64,000 nt of DNA from Pararhodobacter zhoushanensis (GTDB lineage: Bacteria > Pseudomonadota > Alphaproteobacteria > Rhodobacterales > Rhodobacteraceae), in the NCBI RefSeq assembly GCF_003990445.1, contig NZ_REEZ01000002.1, positions 251,121-315,120 of the forward strand, in the 5' to 3' direction. Positions within the stretch are counted from its first letter, which is position 1; each line of letters begins with the position of its first letter. The translations under genes were made by a program, and so were the position numbers. Under the pieces are notes generated by a model, which was not told the origin of the DNA, did no database searches, and saw only the letters and a list, made by a program, of their open reading frames with translations. Positions 38,698 through 47,260 of this stretch are shown here, piece after piece.

Positions 38698-41600
38698 TCA
38701 GCCCATGTGGATCGACTTGGTTTCCAGATAGTTGCCCAAGCCCTCAAGCCCGCCCTCGCGGCCCATGCCGGACTGCTTGAACCCGCCGAACGGCATGGTG
38801 ATATCCACGATCATGCTGTTGACGCTCATGTTCCCGGCCTGCACGCGGCGGGCGAAGGAATAGGCGCGCTCAGGGTCTTGCGAGAAGACCGCGCCGGCCA
38901 GACCATAGACCGAGTCATTGGCCTTGCGCGCCGCATCTTCCTCATCGCGGTAGCCGATGACCGACACGACCGGGCCAAAGATTTCCTCCTGGAAAATCTT
39001 CATGCCGGGGGTCACGTCGGCGAACACCGTCGGCTCGATAAAGTAGCCCTTGTCACGCCCCGCCGGACGCCCGCCGCCGCACATCAGCCGTGCGCCTCCA
39101 TCCAGACCGGCGCGGATATAGCCCTCAACCCGCTCGCGCTGGCGGTCCATGGTAAGCGGGCCCATCTGCGTGGACGGATCGGCCGGATCGCCCAGCTTGA
39201 TGCTTTTCACCGCGGGCACGAACATATCGAGGAATTCCTGCTTACGCGCCTCGGGCACCAGAATGCGCGTGAGCGAGAAGCAGACCTGCCCCGAGATCGG
39301 CATCGAGTACATCATCAGCGGCATCATCGCCTTGCTGAAATCGGCATCCGGCAGCAGCACGGCCGCCGATTTGCCGCCAAGCTCCAGCGACACCCGCGCC
39401 AGACGCTCGGCGCAGACCCCGGCGATATGCTTTCCGGCGGCGGTCGAGCCGGTGAAGGCCACCTTGTCGATCTGCGGACGGCGGATCAGGTAATCGCCGC
39501 TCTCACGCCCGGCGGGCACAAGGTTGAACACGCCCGCCGGCAGCCCGGCCTTTTCGATGCATTCGGCCATGATATAGGCCTCAAGCGGGGTTTCGGGCGA
39601 CGGCTTGGCGACAAAGGTGCAGCCCGCCGCCAGACCGGCGGCGATCTTGTAGGTCAACAGCACCATCGGCGCGTTCCACGGCGAGATCGCCGCACAGACA
39701 CCGACCGGCTCCTGCACCACCCGCGTGGTGCCGCCATCGGCGCGTTTGCGGGCGTCGACGAAGGGATAGCTTTCGATCACATCGGCATAATAGTCGAACA
39801 GCTGCGCGTTCTGCGGCGCCAGTTTCTTGGCCAGCATCACCGGCACGCCGACCTGCGCGACCCAGGCCTCGACGATATCCTCCAGCCGGTCCTCGATGTT
39901 GCGGGCGATCTTGCGCAGATAGCGCGCGCGCTCGGTCGGGGACAGGCGCGGCCAGGGGCCCTCGTCGAACGCGTGGCGCGCGGCGTTGACGGCGCGGTCC
40001 ATGTCGGCGGTCCCGGCTTCGGGGTAGCGCAAGATGACCTCTTCGGTCATCGGCGAGACGACCTCGATCATTGACTTGGACAGCGGATCGACCCACTGAC
40101 CGTTGATAAAGAATTTCTCGGGCGACTTCAGCCCGCCTGTCCCGCGCGTGGCGGTGGGGTTGTTCATCACGTTCATCGGTGTTTCCTCCCGTTGATCTGT
40201 TGAAGGCTCGGGCGCTTGCCCGATCATGACTTCCAGCAGGCGCGGTCCTTTGCGCGCCAGCACTTCCTTGATGGCCGCAGGCAGCTCGCCCGGATCGGCG
40301 CAGCGCAGCGCGGGCACGCCCTGAGCCTGCGCGATGGCGACGAAATCCAGATGGCCGATCTCGACCCCGGCAATCGCCTGCGCCTGCGTCTGCTCGGCGA
40401 TGCCCTTGAGCGCCGCGTAGCCGCCGTTGTTCAGGATCAAAAAGCACACATCGGCGTCATATTCCGCCGCCGACCACAACGCCTGGATCGAATACAGGCT
40501 CGACCCGTCGCCCATGATCGCCACCACCGGGCGGTCCTGCCCGGTCAGCGCAGCCCCCACGGCGGCGGGCAGGCCATAGCCAAGCCCGCCCGAGGCCGTG
40601 GCAAAGAAGCCGCCGGGCCGGTCGATGGGGAAATAATCGTGCAACGCGCCGCGTGCGCTGGGGGCTTCCTCGACCACGATGCTGTCGGGATCGCGCAGAT
40701 CCGAGAGCACCTGCATGAACCATTCATTCGTGATCGTCTCGGGCCGCGCCACGCCCGGTACATCGCGAAACGCACGGGTCGGGCGGGGGCGTGGCGTCAG
40801 TTTGGAGACCAGCACCTCGGCGGCAAGGCGGCAGTCGGCGAGCACCGACATGCCCATCGCCGCCCCCGCCGCCTGCTGGGCGTCGTCGGTGATGTGGTAA
40901 AGCGCGGTGCCGGGGCGGACATGCTCCAACGGCCCGGCGAAATGGTAGGTGAAGACCGGCGCGCCCAGCACCAGAACGGCATCGGCTCCGGCCAGACAAT
41001 CCGACAGCGCGGGTTGTTTGGCGGGCAGGAAGCCGGCGAAATTCGGGTGCGTCTCGGGGAACGAGCAGCGCGGCGACATCGGGCTGACCCAGACGGGCGC
41101 GGCCAGTTGTTCGGCCAGCGCGACCACGGCCTCCCACGCGCCGTCACGGTCAACGCCCGGGCCGACGACGATGGCGACCTGCGCCGCTGCCTCCAACCCC
41201 TGCGCGACCTGATCCAGCGCCACCGGATCGCCGCCCAGCCGCAGCGACACCGCGCGCGGCTCGACCGGCGCGGCCTGTTCGTCCCAGTCGTCCAGCGGCA
41301 CCGAGACCAGCACCGGCCCGCGCGGCGGCTGCATCGCCATCCAGTAGGCGCGCTCCAAGGCGCGCGGCACATCCGCCGCCCGCGCCGGTTCGATCGCCCA
41401 TTTCACGCAAGGCTTGGGCATGTCGACCGGGTTCTCATTGCCCAAAAACGGATCGCCCGGCAGCAGCGCGCGGGTCTGCTGACCCGTCGTCACGATCATC
41501 GGCGTGCGGTTCTTCATCGCGGTATAGAGGTTGCCCATCGCATGCCCCAACCCCGCCGCCGAATGCAGGTTCACGAAGCTGGCGTTGTCGGTGATCTGCG

Positions 41601-41817
41601 CATGCGCGTCAGCCATCGCCACGGCGACGGATTCCTGCAGCCCCAGCACATAGCTGAAATCGCTGGGCAAATTGACGAACATCGGCAGCTCGGTCGAGCC
41701 GGGGTTCCCAAAGATCTTCGTCATTCCATGCGCGCGCAGCAGGTCGAACACGGCCTGCGCGACGGTCTGGCGACCGGCATTCACGCCGACCGGAGCCGGG
41801 CGCATTTGTTCATTCAT
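38698..41817 (-). CDS. Benzoylformate decarboxylase-aldehyde dehydrogenase fusion
   Basis: One 1039-residue reading frame joins two complete enzymes. Residues 1 to about 530 are a ThDP decarboxylase close to benzoylformate decarboxylase: Ser41 in FGNPGSTELP, Glu62 in GLQESVAVA, His85 in LHSAAG, His292 in VFTYHFAG and the cofactor motif MGDGSSLYS...LNNGGY. Residues about 560-1039 are an NAD(P)+ aldehyde dehydrogenase with EPVGVCAAISPWN, LELGGKSAAVLLPDAD (Glu) and GQVCFSLTRI (Cys). Together they would turn an aromatic 2-oxoacid into the acid via a possibly channelled aldehyde. The linker at about 531-547 contains GGGAGG followed by an in-frame ATG at 40176, the remains of a two-gene layout, so the dehydrogenase may also be made alone. 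A LysR gene diverges. Confidence 0.85.
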   Translation of the reverse strand: MNEQMRPAPVGVNAGRQTVAQAVFDLLRAHGMTKIFGNPGSTELPMFVNLPSDFSYVLGLQESVAVAMADAHAQITDNASFVNLHSAAGLGHAMGNLYTAMKNRTPMIVTTGQQTRALLPGDPFLGNENPVDMPKPCVKWAIEPARAADVPRALERAYWMAMQPPRGPVLVSVPLDDWDEQAAPVEPRAVSLRLGGDPVALDQVAQGLEAAAQVAIVVGPGVDRDGAWEAVVALAEQLAAPVWVSPMSPRCSFPETHPNFAGFLPAKQPALSDCLAGADAVLVLGAPVFTYHFAGPLEHVRPGTALYHITDDAQQAAGAAMGMSVLADCRLAAEVLVSKLTPRPRPTRAFRDVPGVARPETITNEWFMQVLSDLRDPDSIVVEEAPSARGALHDYFPIDRPGGFFATASGGLGYGLPAAVGAALTGQDRPVVAIMGDGSSLYSIQALWSAAEYDADVCFLILNNGGYAALKGIAEQTQAQAIAGVEIGHLDFVAIAQAQGVPALRCADPGELPAAIKEVLARKGPRLLEVMIGQAPEPSTDQREETPMNVMNNPTATRGTGGLKSPEKFFINGQWVDPLSKSMIEVVSPMTEEVILRYPEAGTADMDRAVNAARHAFDEGPWPRLSPTERARYLRKIARNIEDRLEDIVEAWVAQVGVPVMLAKKLAPQNAQLFDYYADVIESYPFVDARKRADGGTTRVVQEPVGVCAAISPWNAPMVLLTYKIAAGLAAGCTFVAKPSPETPLEAYIMAECIEKAGLPAGVFNLVPAGRESGDYLIRRPQIDKVAFTGSTAAGKHIAGVCAERLARVSLELGGKSAAVLLPDADFSKAMMPLMMYSMPISGQVCFSLTRILVPEARKQEFLDMFVPAVKSIKLGDPADPSTQMGPLTMDRQRERVEGYIRAGLDGGARLMCGGGRPAGRDKGYFIEPTVFADVTPGMKIFQEEIFGPVVSVIGYRDEEDAARKANDSVYGLAGAVFSQDPERAYSFARRVQAGNMSVNSMIVDITMPFGGFKQSGMGREGGLEGLGNYLETKSIHMG

Positions 41818-41905
41818 GTCATTCCTCCACCCGAGCGGCCCTCCCGCCGTGGGAGCCCAAGTCTTGCACGATTCGCCCCCTGCGCAGAATTGCTATGTTT
41901 GTTCT

Positions 41906-41932
41906 AAAGTCATACCCTATTCGCATGACTTT
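41906..41932. promoter_or_regulatory. AAAGTCAT-N11-ATGACTTT LysR-type box
   Basis: Perfect eight-base inverted arms (41906-41913 and 41925-41932) lie in the gap between the fusion gene and the divergent LysR gene, with the T-N11-A geometry of LysR operators. The right arm contains the likely LysR start codon, so binding would also limit the regulator's own expression. Confidence 0.65.
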
Positions 41933-42827
41933 GGATGTCCGTTCCGCCCGCATCGTTCTGGCCTGCGCGCAGGCCCGCAGCATCGGCCGCGCCGCGCGCG
42001 CGCTGAACATGGCCCAGCCTGCCGTGACCCGCGCGCTGACGCGGCTTGAGGCGGCGCTGGACGCGCCGTTGTTCGAGCGAACCACGCGCGGGGTCGAGCT
42101 GACGCCGTATGGCGCGGCGCTGTTGCCCTATGCCGAATTGCTGGTGTCCGAGGCCAGTCAGGCCGAAATCCTGATCCGCCAGATGCGCGGCGCGGGGCGC
42201 GGGGTGGTGCGCATTGGCGGTGTGGGATCGGTCGCAAGCGGGCTCTTGGTCAGCGCCATCACCGAGCTGCGCGCCAGCCACCCCGAGGTCGCGTTCGTGG
42301 TGGTCGAAGAACTGGAGGACCGTCTGCTCGACGGGCTGAAAACCGGGCTGGTCGATCTGGCGGTGCTGCCCGATCCGACTCTGGATGACGAGGTGCGGCT
42401 GGCGACGGATGAGACCTTCCACGACCTCGTCCACCCCTATATCCGCACCGGCCACCCCGCCGCCGGTCGCCCGATTACGCTGGCCGAGGCTGCAACGCTC
42501 GACTGGGCGATGCCGCCGCAACCGACCCCCGTGACGCGCGAATGGCTGCGCCGGTTCCACGCCCAGCGGCTTGAGCCGCGCGCGCCGGTGCTGCAATCGC
42601 GCTCGGTGCCGGTGATCCGGGCGGCGGTGCTGTCGGGCGATCTGGCCTGCTGGATGCCCGAGCCGATCCTGCGCGCGGATGTCGAGCGCGGGCAGGTTTG
42701 CGCCTTGCAGGTGGCGAGGCTGGACTGGCGACGCGGGTTCAAGATCTATCGCCGTCGCCGGGGGTTGCTGCCGCCCTCGGCTGAGCTTCTGCTTAACGCC
42801 CTGCGCCGTCACGCGCAGGTGGCGTGA
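41925..42827 (+). CDS. LysR-family regulator beside the decarboxylase fusion
   Basis: This 300-residue LysR-type regulator probably controls the divergent decarboxylase-dehydrogenase gene. The winged helix is at the N-terminus (SIGRAARALNMAQPAVTRAL, then LEAALDAPLFERTTRGVELT), followed by the effector-binding domain (VRIGGVGSVASGLLVSAIT, LKTGLVDLAVLPD). The start at 41925 gives the usual short N-terminus (MTLDVRSARIVLACA); an ATG at 41895 would add ten residues. Neither has a good ribosome binding site. The effector may be an aromatic 2-oxoacid, an inference from position. Confidence 0.85.
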   Translation: MTLDVRSARIVLACAQARSIGRAARALNMAQPAVTRALTRLEAALDAPLFERTTRGVELTPYGAALLPYAELLVSEASQAEILIRQMRGAGRGVVRIGGVGSVASGLLVSAITELRASHPEVAFVVVEELEDRLLDGLKTGLVDLAVLPDPTLDDEVRLATDETFHDLVHPYIRTGHPAAGRPITLAEAATLDWAMPPQPTPVTREWLRRFHAQRLEPRAPVLQSRSVPVIRAAVLSGDLACWMPEPILRADVERGQVCALQVARLDWRRGFKIYRRRRGLLPPSAELLLNALRRHAQVA

Positions 42828-42833
42828 GGTTGC

Positions 42834-43256
42834 TCAGTCTTCGGCGATGGATTTGCGCGCCAGCGCCATAAAGGTCGCGCGCTCCTCCTCGCTGAGCCGC
42901 GCCAGAATATCGCTCTGCAAATCCCGCACCACCGGCAAGAGCGCGGTGAACAGCGCCTCGCCGTCGTCGGTCAGTCGCACCTCGCGCGCGCGGCGGTCGC
43001 GGGCGCTGACGGTCCGCGCGACATAGCCCTTGGTCACCAGCCGGTCGATCACGCCGCCGATGGTTGCGCGGTCATAGGCGATCAGCGCCGCCACCCCGGC
43101 CTGATCAATATCGGGGTTCACGCGGATCGCATCCATCGCTGCAAACTGCACGGGCGTCAGGTCGAACCCGGCCTCACGCGCGCGGGCCATGAACACCTGA
43201 GTCGAGATCTGGTGCAGCCGGCGAATCAGGTGCCCGGCCATGTCGTAGGCTTCCAT
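42834..43256 (-). CDS. mobR: MarR-family repressor beside mobA (MobR-like)
   Basis: This 140-residue MarR-type regulator has a winged helix spanning about 30-95: FDLTPVQFAAMDAIRVNPDI, the recognition region YDRATIGGVIDRLVTKGYV, and the wing RDRRAREVRLTDDG. In Comamonas a MarR protein, MobR, sits beside mobA and represses it until 3-hydroxybenzoate binds; the divergent layout here is compatible, so the same role is inferred. The ATG at 43256 follows AGGAGGG; the frame extends upstream but without conservation. It ends six bases from the convergent LysR gene. Confidence 0.82.
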   Translation of the reverse strand: MEAYDMAGHLIRRLHQISTQVFMARAREAGFDLTPVQFAAMDAIRVNPDIDQAGVAALIAYDRATIGGVIDRLVTKGYVARTVSARDRRAREVRLTDDGEALFTALLPVVRDLQSDILARLSEEERATFMALARKSIAED

Positions 43257-43353
43257 CGGACCCTCCTGCACTCTGTGCTGCCATGGTTTTCGCAGTTTTA
43301 CAGCCTCTTGGAAGAAATAGAAAGTACACATATCTTTTCCATTGACCCAAAAT

Positions 43354-43372
43354 GATAAGTATAGCAACTATC
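43354..43372. promoter_or_regulatory. GATA-N11-TATC element in the mobR-mobA gap
   Basis: A short imperfect inverted repeat lies about 50 bases before mobA, within an AT-rich stretch that also holds TTGACC at 43342-43347. It is a plausible MarR operator overlapping the mobA promoter. The related TACACAT element at 43325 may be a second half-site. Confidence 0.35.
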
Positions 43373-43423
43373 TCACCATCCAGCGCCCCGCAGGGCGCCC
43401 AGACGACCAAACGGAGAGTGTGC

Positions 43424-45331
43424 ATGCAGTTCCATCTCAACGGATTCCGCCCCGGCGACCCCGACATCCATGCCGCCGCCCCCGGCGCGCATGACCGCAC
43501 TAACGGGCTGCCCAGGACGGTTGACGTGTTGATCGCGGGCTGTGGCCCGGCGGGTCTGTGCCTTGCGGCGCAACTGGCTGGCGTGCCTTCGATCCGCACG
43601 ATGATCGTCGAGCCCAAAATGGGGCCGATGGAAAAGGGTCAGGCGGACGGGATCAATGTGCGCTCGATGGAGATGTTTCAGGCGTTCGGCTTTGCCGAGA
43701 AGGTCAAGCGCGAGTCGGTCTGGATCAACGAGGCAACTTTCTGGACCCCCGGCGGCGATGGCGGCATCACCCGCGTCGGGCGGGTTCAGGACGTGCCCGA
43801 GGGGATCTCGGAAATGCCCCACGTCCTGCTCAATCAGGCGCGGGTGCATGACATGTTCCTCGATGTCATGAAGAACGCGCCGACCCGTCTGGTGCCCGAC
43901 TACGGCCTCAAGGTCGCCGATCTGACCATCGACCCAGACGCCAGCGAATACCCCGTCACAGTGACGCTGGAGCATACCGCCCCGGGGAATGAAGGTCAGA
44001 CCGAAACCGTGCGCGCCAATTACGTTGTCGGCTGCGACGGCGCGCGCTCGAACGTGCGCCGCGCCATTGGCGGCGCGCTGCATGGCGACGCGGCGCACCA
44101 CGCCTGGGGCGTGATCGACATGCTGGCCGTAACTGATTTCCCCGACTGGCGGATGAAGGCATTTGTGCGCTCACAAGCCGAGGGCACGCTGATGGTCCTG
44201 CCGCGCGAAGGCGGGCATCTGGTGCGGCTCTATGTCGAGCTGGACCGGCTGGGCGAGGACGAGCGCGTCGCGGATCGCGGGATGGATGAGAACACCATCA
44301 TCGACAAGGCGCAGCGCATCTTTGCGCCCTACCGGCTGGACGTAAAGGAAACCGTTTGGTGGTCGATCTATGAGGTGGGCCACCGCCTGACCGACAAGTT
44401 CGACGACGTGCCCCACGACCAGATCACCACCCGCGCGCCGCGGGTGATGCTGGCGGGGGACGCCTGCCACACTCACAGCCCCAAGGCCGGGCAAGGCATG
44501 AACGTGTCGATGGGCGATACGTTCAATCTGGGCTGGAAGCTGATCTCGGTGCTGACCGGGCGGTCCGAGGCGTCGCTCTTGCACAGCTACTCGTCCGAGC
44601 GGCTGGCGGCGGCCAAGGGGCTGGTGGACTTTGACCACAAATGGTCGCGCGTGGTGGGGGAAAAGACCGAAACCGAGGAAACGGCGGGCCTGCCCAAAGT
44701 GGCGCGCGAGTTCGTCAACAACCTGCCCTTCACCTGCGGGCTGACGGTTGAGTACGCGCCTTCCGCCCTCACGTCGGCCGACGCACGGCAAGATCTGGCG
44801 ACCGGGTTCGACATCGGCATGCGCTTCCACTCGGCCCCGGTGATCCGGCTGGCGGATGCCAAGCCGATGCATCTGGGCCATTGCGTCGAGGCTGACGCGC
44901 GCTGGCGGCTGTTCGCCTTTGCCGGGGCTGCGGATACCGGCGCTGAAGGCGGTGCGATCGCGGCACTCTGCCGGTATCTGGACAGCGACCCAGCCTCGCC
45001 CATCTTGCGCCACACGCCCAAGGGCGCGGACCTCGACTCGGTCATCGACACCCGCGCGGTGTTCCAGCAGGGCTTCCGCGAGCTGGCTTTCGAGGCGATG
45101 CCAGCCCTTCTGCGGCCCGCGACCGGGATCTATGCACTGACCGATTATGAGAAGGTGTTCTGCGCCGACCACAGCGGCGATCAGGATATCTTTGCGATGC
45201 GCGGCATCAACCGTCAGACAGGCTGTCTGGTGGTGATGCGCCCGGACCAGCATGTCGCCCATATCCTGCCGCTGGACGATTTCGCGGGCCTGTCCGCGTT
45301 CTTCGCGGGCATCCTGCGCAGCGCCAACTGA
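43424..45331 (+). CDS. mobA: 3-hydroxybenzoate 4-monooxygenase (MobA)
   Basis: MobA is a FAD-dependent, NADPH-using aromatic hydroxylase that converts 3-hydroxybenzoate to protocatechuate, the substrate of LigAB. The 635-residue protein follows the Comamonas MobA sequence along its length, from the N-terminal MQFHLNGFRPGDPDI to the C-terminal VVMRPDQHVAHILPLDD. It shows FAD-binding GCGPAG, the DG motif VVGCDGARSNVRRAIG and the GD motif LAGDACHTHSPKAGQGMN, and ends in the thioredoxin-like domain of the phenol hydroxylase group. The start at 43424 follows GGAGAG. It diverges from the MarR gene. A phenol 2-monooxygenase is the main alternative, but the close whole-length resemblance makes MobA much more likely. 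Confidence 0.9.
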   Translation: MQFHLNGFRPGDPDIHAAAPGAHDRTNGLPRTVDVLIAGCGPAGLCLAAQLAGVPSIRTMIVEPKMGPMEKGQADGINVRSMEMFQAFGFAEKVKRESVWINEATFWTPGGDGGITRVGRVQDVPEGISEMPHVLLNQARVHDMFLDVMKNAPTRLVPDYGLKVADLTIDPDASEYPVTVTLEHTAPGNEGQTETVRANYVVGCDGARSNVRRAIGGALHGDAAHHAWGVIDMLAVTDFPDWRMKAFVRSQAEGTLMVLPREGGHLVRLYVELDRLGEDERVADRGMDENTIIDKAQRIFAPYRLDVKETVWWSIYEVGHRLTDKFDDVPHDQITTRAPRVMLAGDACHTHSPKAGQGMNVSMGDTFNLGWKLISVLTGRSEASLLHSYSSERLAAAKGLVDFDHKWSRVVGEKTETEETAGLPKVAREFVNNLPFTCGLTVEYAPSALTSADARQDLATGFDIGMRFHSAPVIRLADAKPMHLGHCVEADARWRLFAFAGAADTGAEGGAIAALCRYLDSDPASPILRHTPKGADLDSVIDTRAVFQQGFRELAFEAMPALLRPATGIYALTDYEKVFCADHSGDQDIFAMRGINRQTGCLVVMRPDQHVAHILPLDDFAGLSAFFAGILRSAN

Positions 45332-45338
45332 GCACAAG

Positions 45339-45364
45339 AAAGGGGAGCCAACCGGCCCCCCTTT
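45339..45364. terminator. Bidirectional terminator between mobA and potD
   Basis: AAAGGGGAGCC (45339-45349) pairs with GGCCCCCCTTT (45354-45364) with one mismatch around AACC, between convergent genes. The flanking A and T runs form part of the stem. Confidence 0.7.
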
Positions 45365-45385
45365 CGCAGTCAAGGCCCCGAGGGC

Positions 45386-46417
45386 TTATTGCAGCAGCTC
45401 GGTCCAGATCTGGGTGCGCACGTCCTGGATCTCTTGCGAGCAGGGGACGTTGAAATGACCTGCCGAAACCAGCGCTTCGGGGATCACGATCTCGGGCGCG
45501 TCGCGCATGTCGGCATCCATGAACTCTTCGGACCCGGCCACACCGTTACCGTAACGGGCAAAGTTCGACAGCATCGCCGCATTTTCCGGCTGCAGGATGT
45601 AATTGATGAAGATCATCGCGTTTTCGCTGTTCTGCGCATCAGCCAGAACGGCGGCGTTGTCCATCCAGACGGGATAGCCGGTCGCCGGATAGCCATAGGC
45701 AACATCGGCGTTCTGAAGGCGCGCGCGCATCGTCGCGCCGTTCCAGTAGACTCCGGCCAGAATGTCGCCCGCCGTGTAGTTGTCGATCGTGCCGTAATCC
45801 AGCGACAGCCAGCTGGGCTTGGCCGCTTCGAGCATGTCGCGCACCGCGCGCCAGGTGTCCATGTTGGTGGTGCACACATCGTCACCGCCGACCGCATAGA
45901 CGGCAATCGCCAGCACGTCCGACATCTCAGGGATCACGTTGATCCGGCCGACCAGTTCCTCGGGCGGGTTGAAGATGATGTCGGCGCTGTTGATATCGCC
46001 GGTATAGACCGAGGTGTTCACCGCGATACCGGTCGTACCCCACTGCCACGGCACGGTGTATTCGCGGCCCGGGTCGAAATCGACATCCACCCATTGCGGC
46101 GCGATGTTGCCCCGGTCGGTGACGATCTCGGGGTCGAGCGGTGCCAGCAGCCCTTCGGAAATCCACGCCTGCACATAGCTGTGCGTCGGCACGACGATGT
46201 CAAAGCCGTGGCCGCCCTGACGCACACGGGCCAGTGCCGTCTCGTTGCTGTCAAAATCGGTGATGGTGACTTCGATGCCGGTGTCGGCAGTGAATTTTTC
46301 GATCAGTTCGGGGCTGGTGTAGTTGCCCCAGTTATAGATGTTGAGCACGCCATCCGCCGATGCGGTCGAGGCCGAAGCCACGATCAGCGCCAGTGCCGAT
46401 ACGAGTGTCTTGTTCAT
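45386..46417 (-). CDS. potD: Polyamine-type ABC transporter binding protein (PotD/PotF-like)
   Basis: This is a periplasmic solute-binding protein for spermidine/putrescine-like substrates. The 343-residue protein has a signal peptide (MNKTLVSALALIVASASTASA) and the family opening LNIYNWGNYTSPELIEKF, then FDIVVPTHSYVQ, the PWQWGTTGIAVN strand and the late FINYILQPENAA motif. Polyamine specificity is by family; related proteins bind other amines and opines. It is the last gene of a five-gene minus-strand unit behind the amidohydrolase, ATPase and two permeases. Confidence 0.85.
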   Translation of the reverse strand: MNKTLVSALALIVASASTASADGVLNIYNWGNYTSPELIEKFTADTGIEVTITDFDSNETALARVRQGGHGFDIVVPTHSYVQAWISEGLLAPLDPEIVTDRGNIAPQWVDVDFDPGREYTVPWQWGTTGIAVNTSVYTGDINSADIIFNPPEELVGRINVIPEMSDVLAIAVYAVGGDDVCTTNMDTWRAVRDMLEAAKPSWLSLDYGTIDNYTAGDILAGVYWNGATMRARLQNADVAYGYPATGYPVWMDNAAVLADAQNSENAMIFINYILQPENAAMLSNFARYGNGVAGSEEFMDADMRDAPEIVIPEALVSAGHFNVPCSQEIQDVRTQIWTELLQ

Positions 46418-46459
46418 TGGTAACTCCCGGTTGGTTGGTTTTTGTAGCGGTTTGTTGGA

Positions 46460-47260
46460 TCACCCGCGCTTGCGGGTGATCAGGAAGAACGCCGTCACAA
46501 AGATCAGCGACAGCGCCAGAAACAGCGTAGCGATGGCGTTCATCTCGGGCGTGATGATGCGCCGTAGTTGGCCCAGCATGTAGGTCGGCAGCGTATCCTG
46601 TCCCGCCGATTTTACAAACTCGGTGATCACCACGGTATCGAGCGAGATCACGAAGCTCAGCATGAACCCCGCCGCGATCCCCGGCACCAGCAGGGGCAGC
46701 GTGATGAAGCGGAACGCCTGAAACGGGCTGGCGTAAAGGTCCGAGGCGGCGGATTCCAGCGTCGCATCCAGTGTCTCAAGCCGCGCGCGAATGGGCAGAT
46801 AGGCGAAGGGAATGCAAAACGCGGTATGCGCCAGCACCAGATAGCCCATGCCGGTATAGCCGGTGTGGACCTTGAGCCACGCCACCACGATCAGCAGCGC
46901 GATGCCGGTGACGATCTCGGGCACCATCAGCGGCTGGTTGATCAGCGCATAGATCATCGTCTGGCCGGGAAAGCGGCTGACCCGGGTGGTCCCCAGTGCC
47001 GCAGGCACGGCCAGCGCCGTGGCCACCCCGGCAGCCACAGCCGCCAGCCAGAGCGAGCGGATCGAGACTTCCTGCACCTGCTGATTGGCAAAGGCGGCGG
47101 CGTACCATTGCAGCGAGAAACCCTCCCACTGCGATTGCGATGAACCCGCGTTGAACGAGAACACCACCAGCACCACGATCGGCAGGTAGAGCATGACGAA
47201 GGTTGCCAACGCGATAGCGCCGAAACCGGGCAGGCGGCGGACGGAAAAGGATTTAGCCAC
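46460..47260 (-). CDS. potC: ABC transporter permease (PotC-like)
   Basis: This inner-membrane permease of the polyamine-type importer has about 266 residues and six helices. Features include LYLPIVVLVVFSFNAG in the first helix, the ATPase-coupling EAA-like loop SAASDLYASPFQAFRFITLPLLVPGIAAG and SLDTVVITEFVKSAG. The GTG at 47260 is preferred because GGAGG lies five bases upstream and overlaps the end of potB; a GTG at 47278 would add six residues. Confidence 0.85.
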   Translation of the reverse strand: MAKSFSVRRLPGFGAIALATFVMLYLPIVVLVVFSFNAGSSQSQWEGFSLQWYAAAFANQQVQEVSIRSLWLAAVAAGVATALAVPAALGTTRVSRFPGQTMIYALINQPLMVPEIVTGIALLIVVAWLKVHTGYTGMGYLVLAHTAFCIPFAYLPIRARLETLDATLESAASDLYASPFQAFRFITLPLLVPGIAAGFMLSFVISLDTVVITEFVKSAGQDTLPTYMLGQLRRIITPEMNAIATLFLALSLIFVTAFFLITRKRG

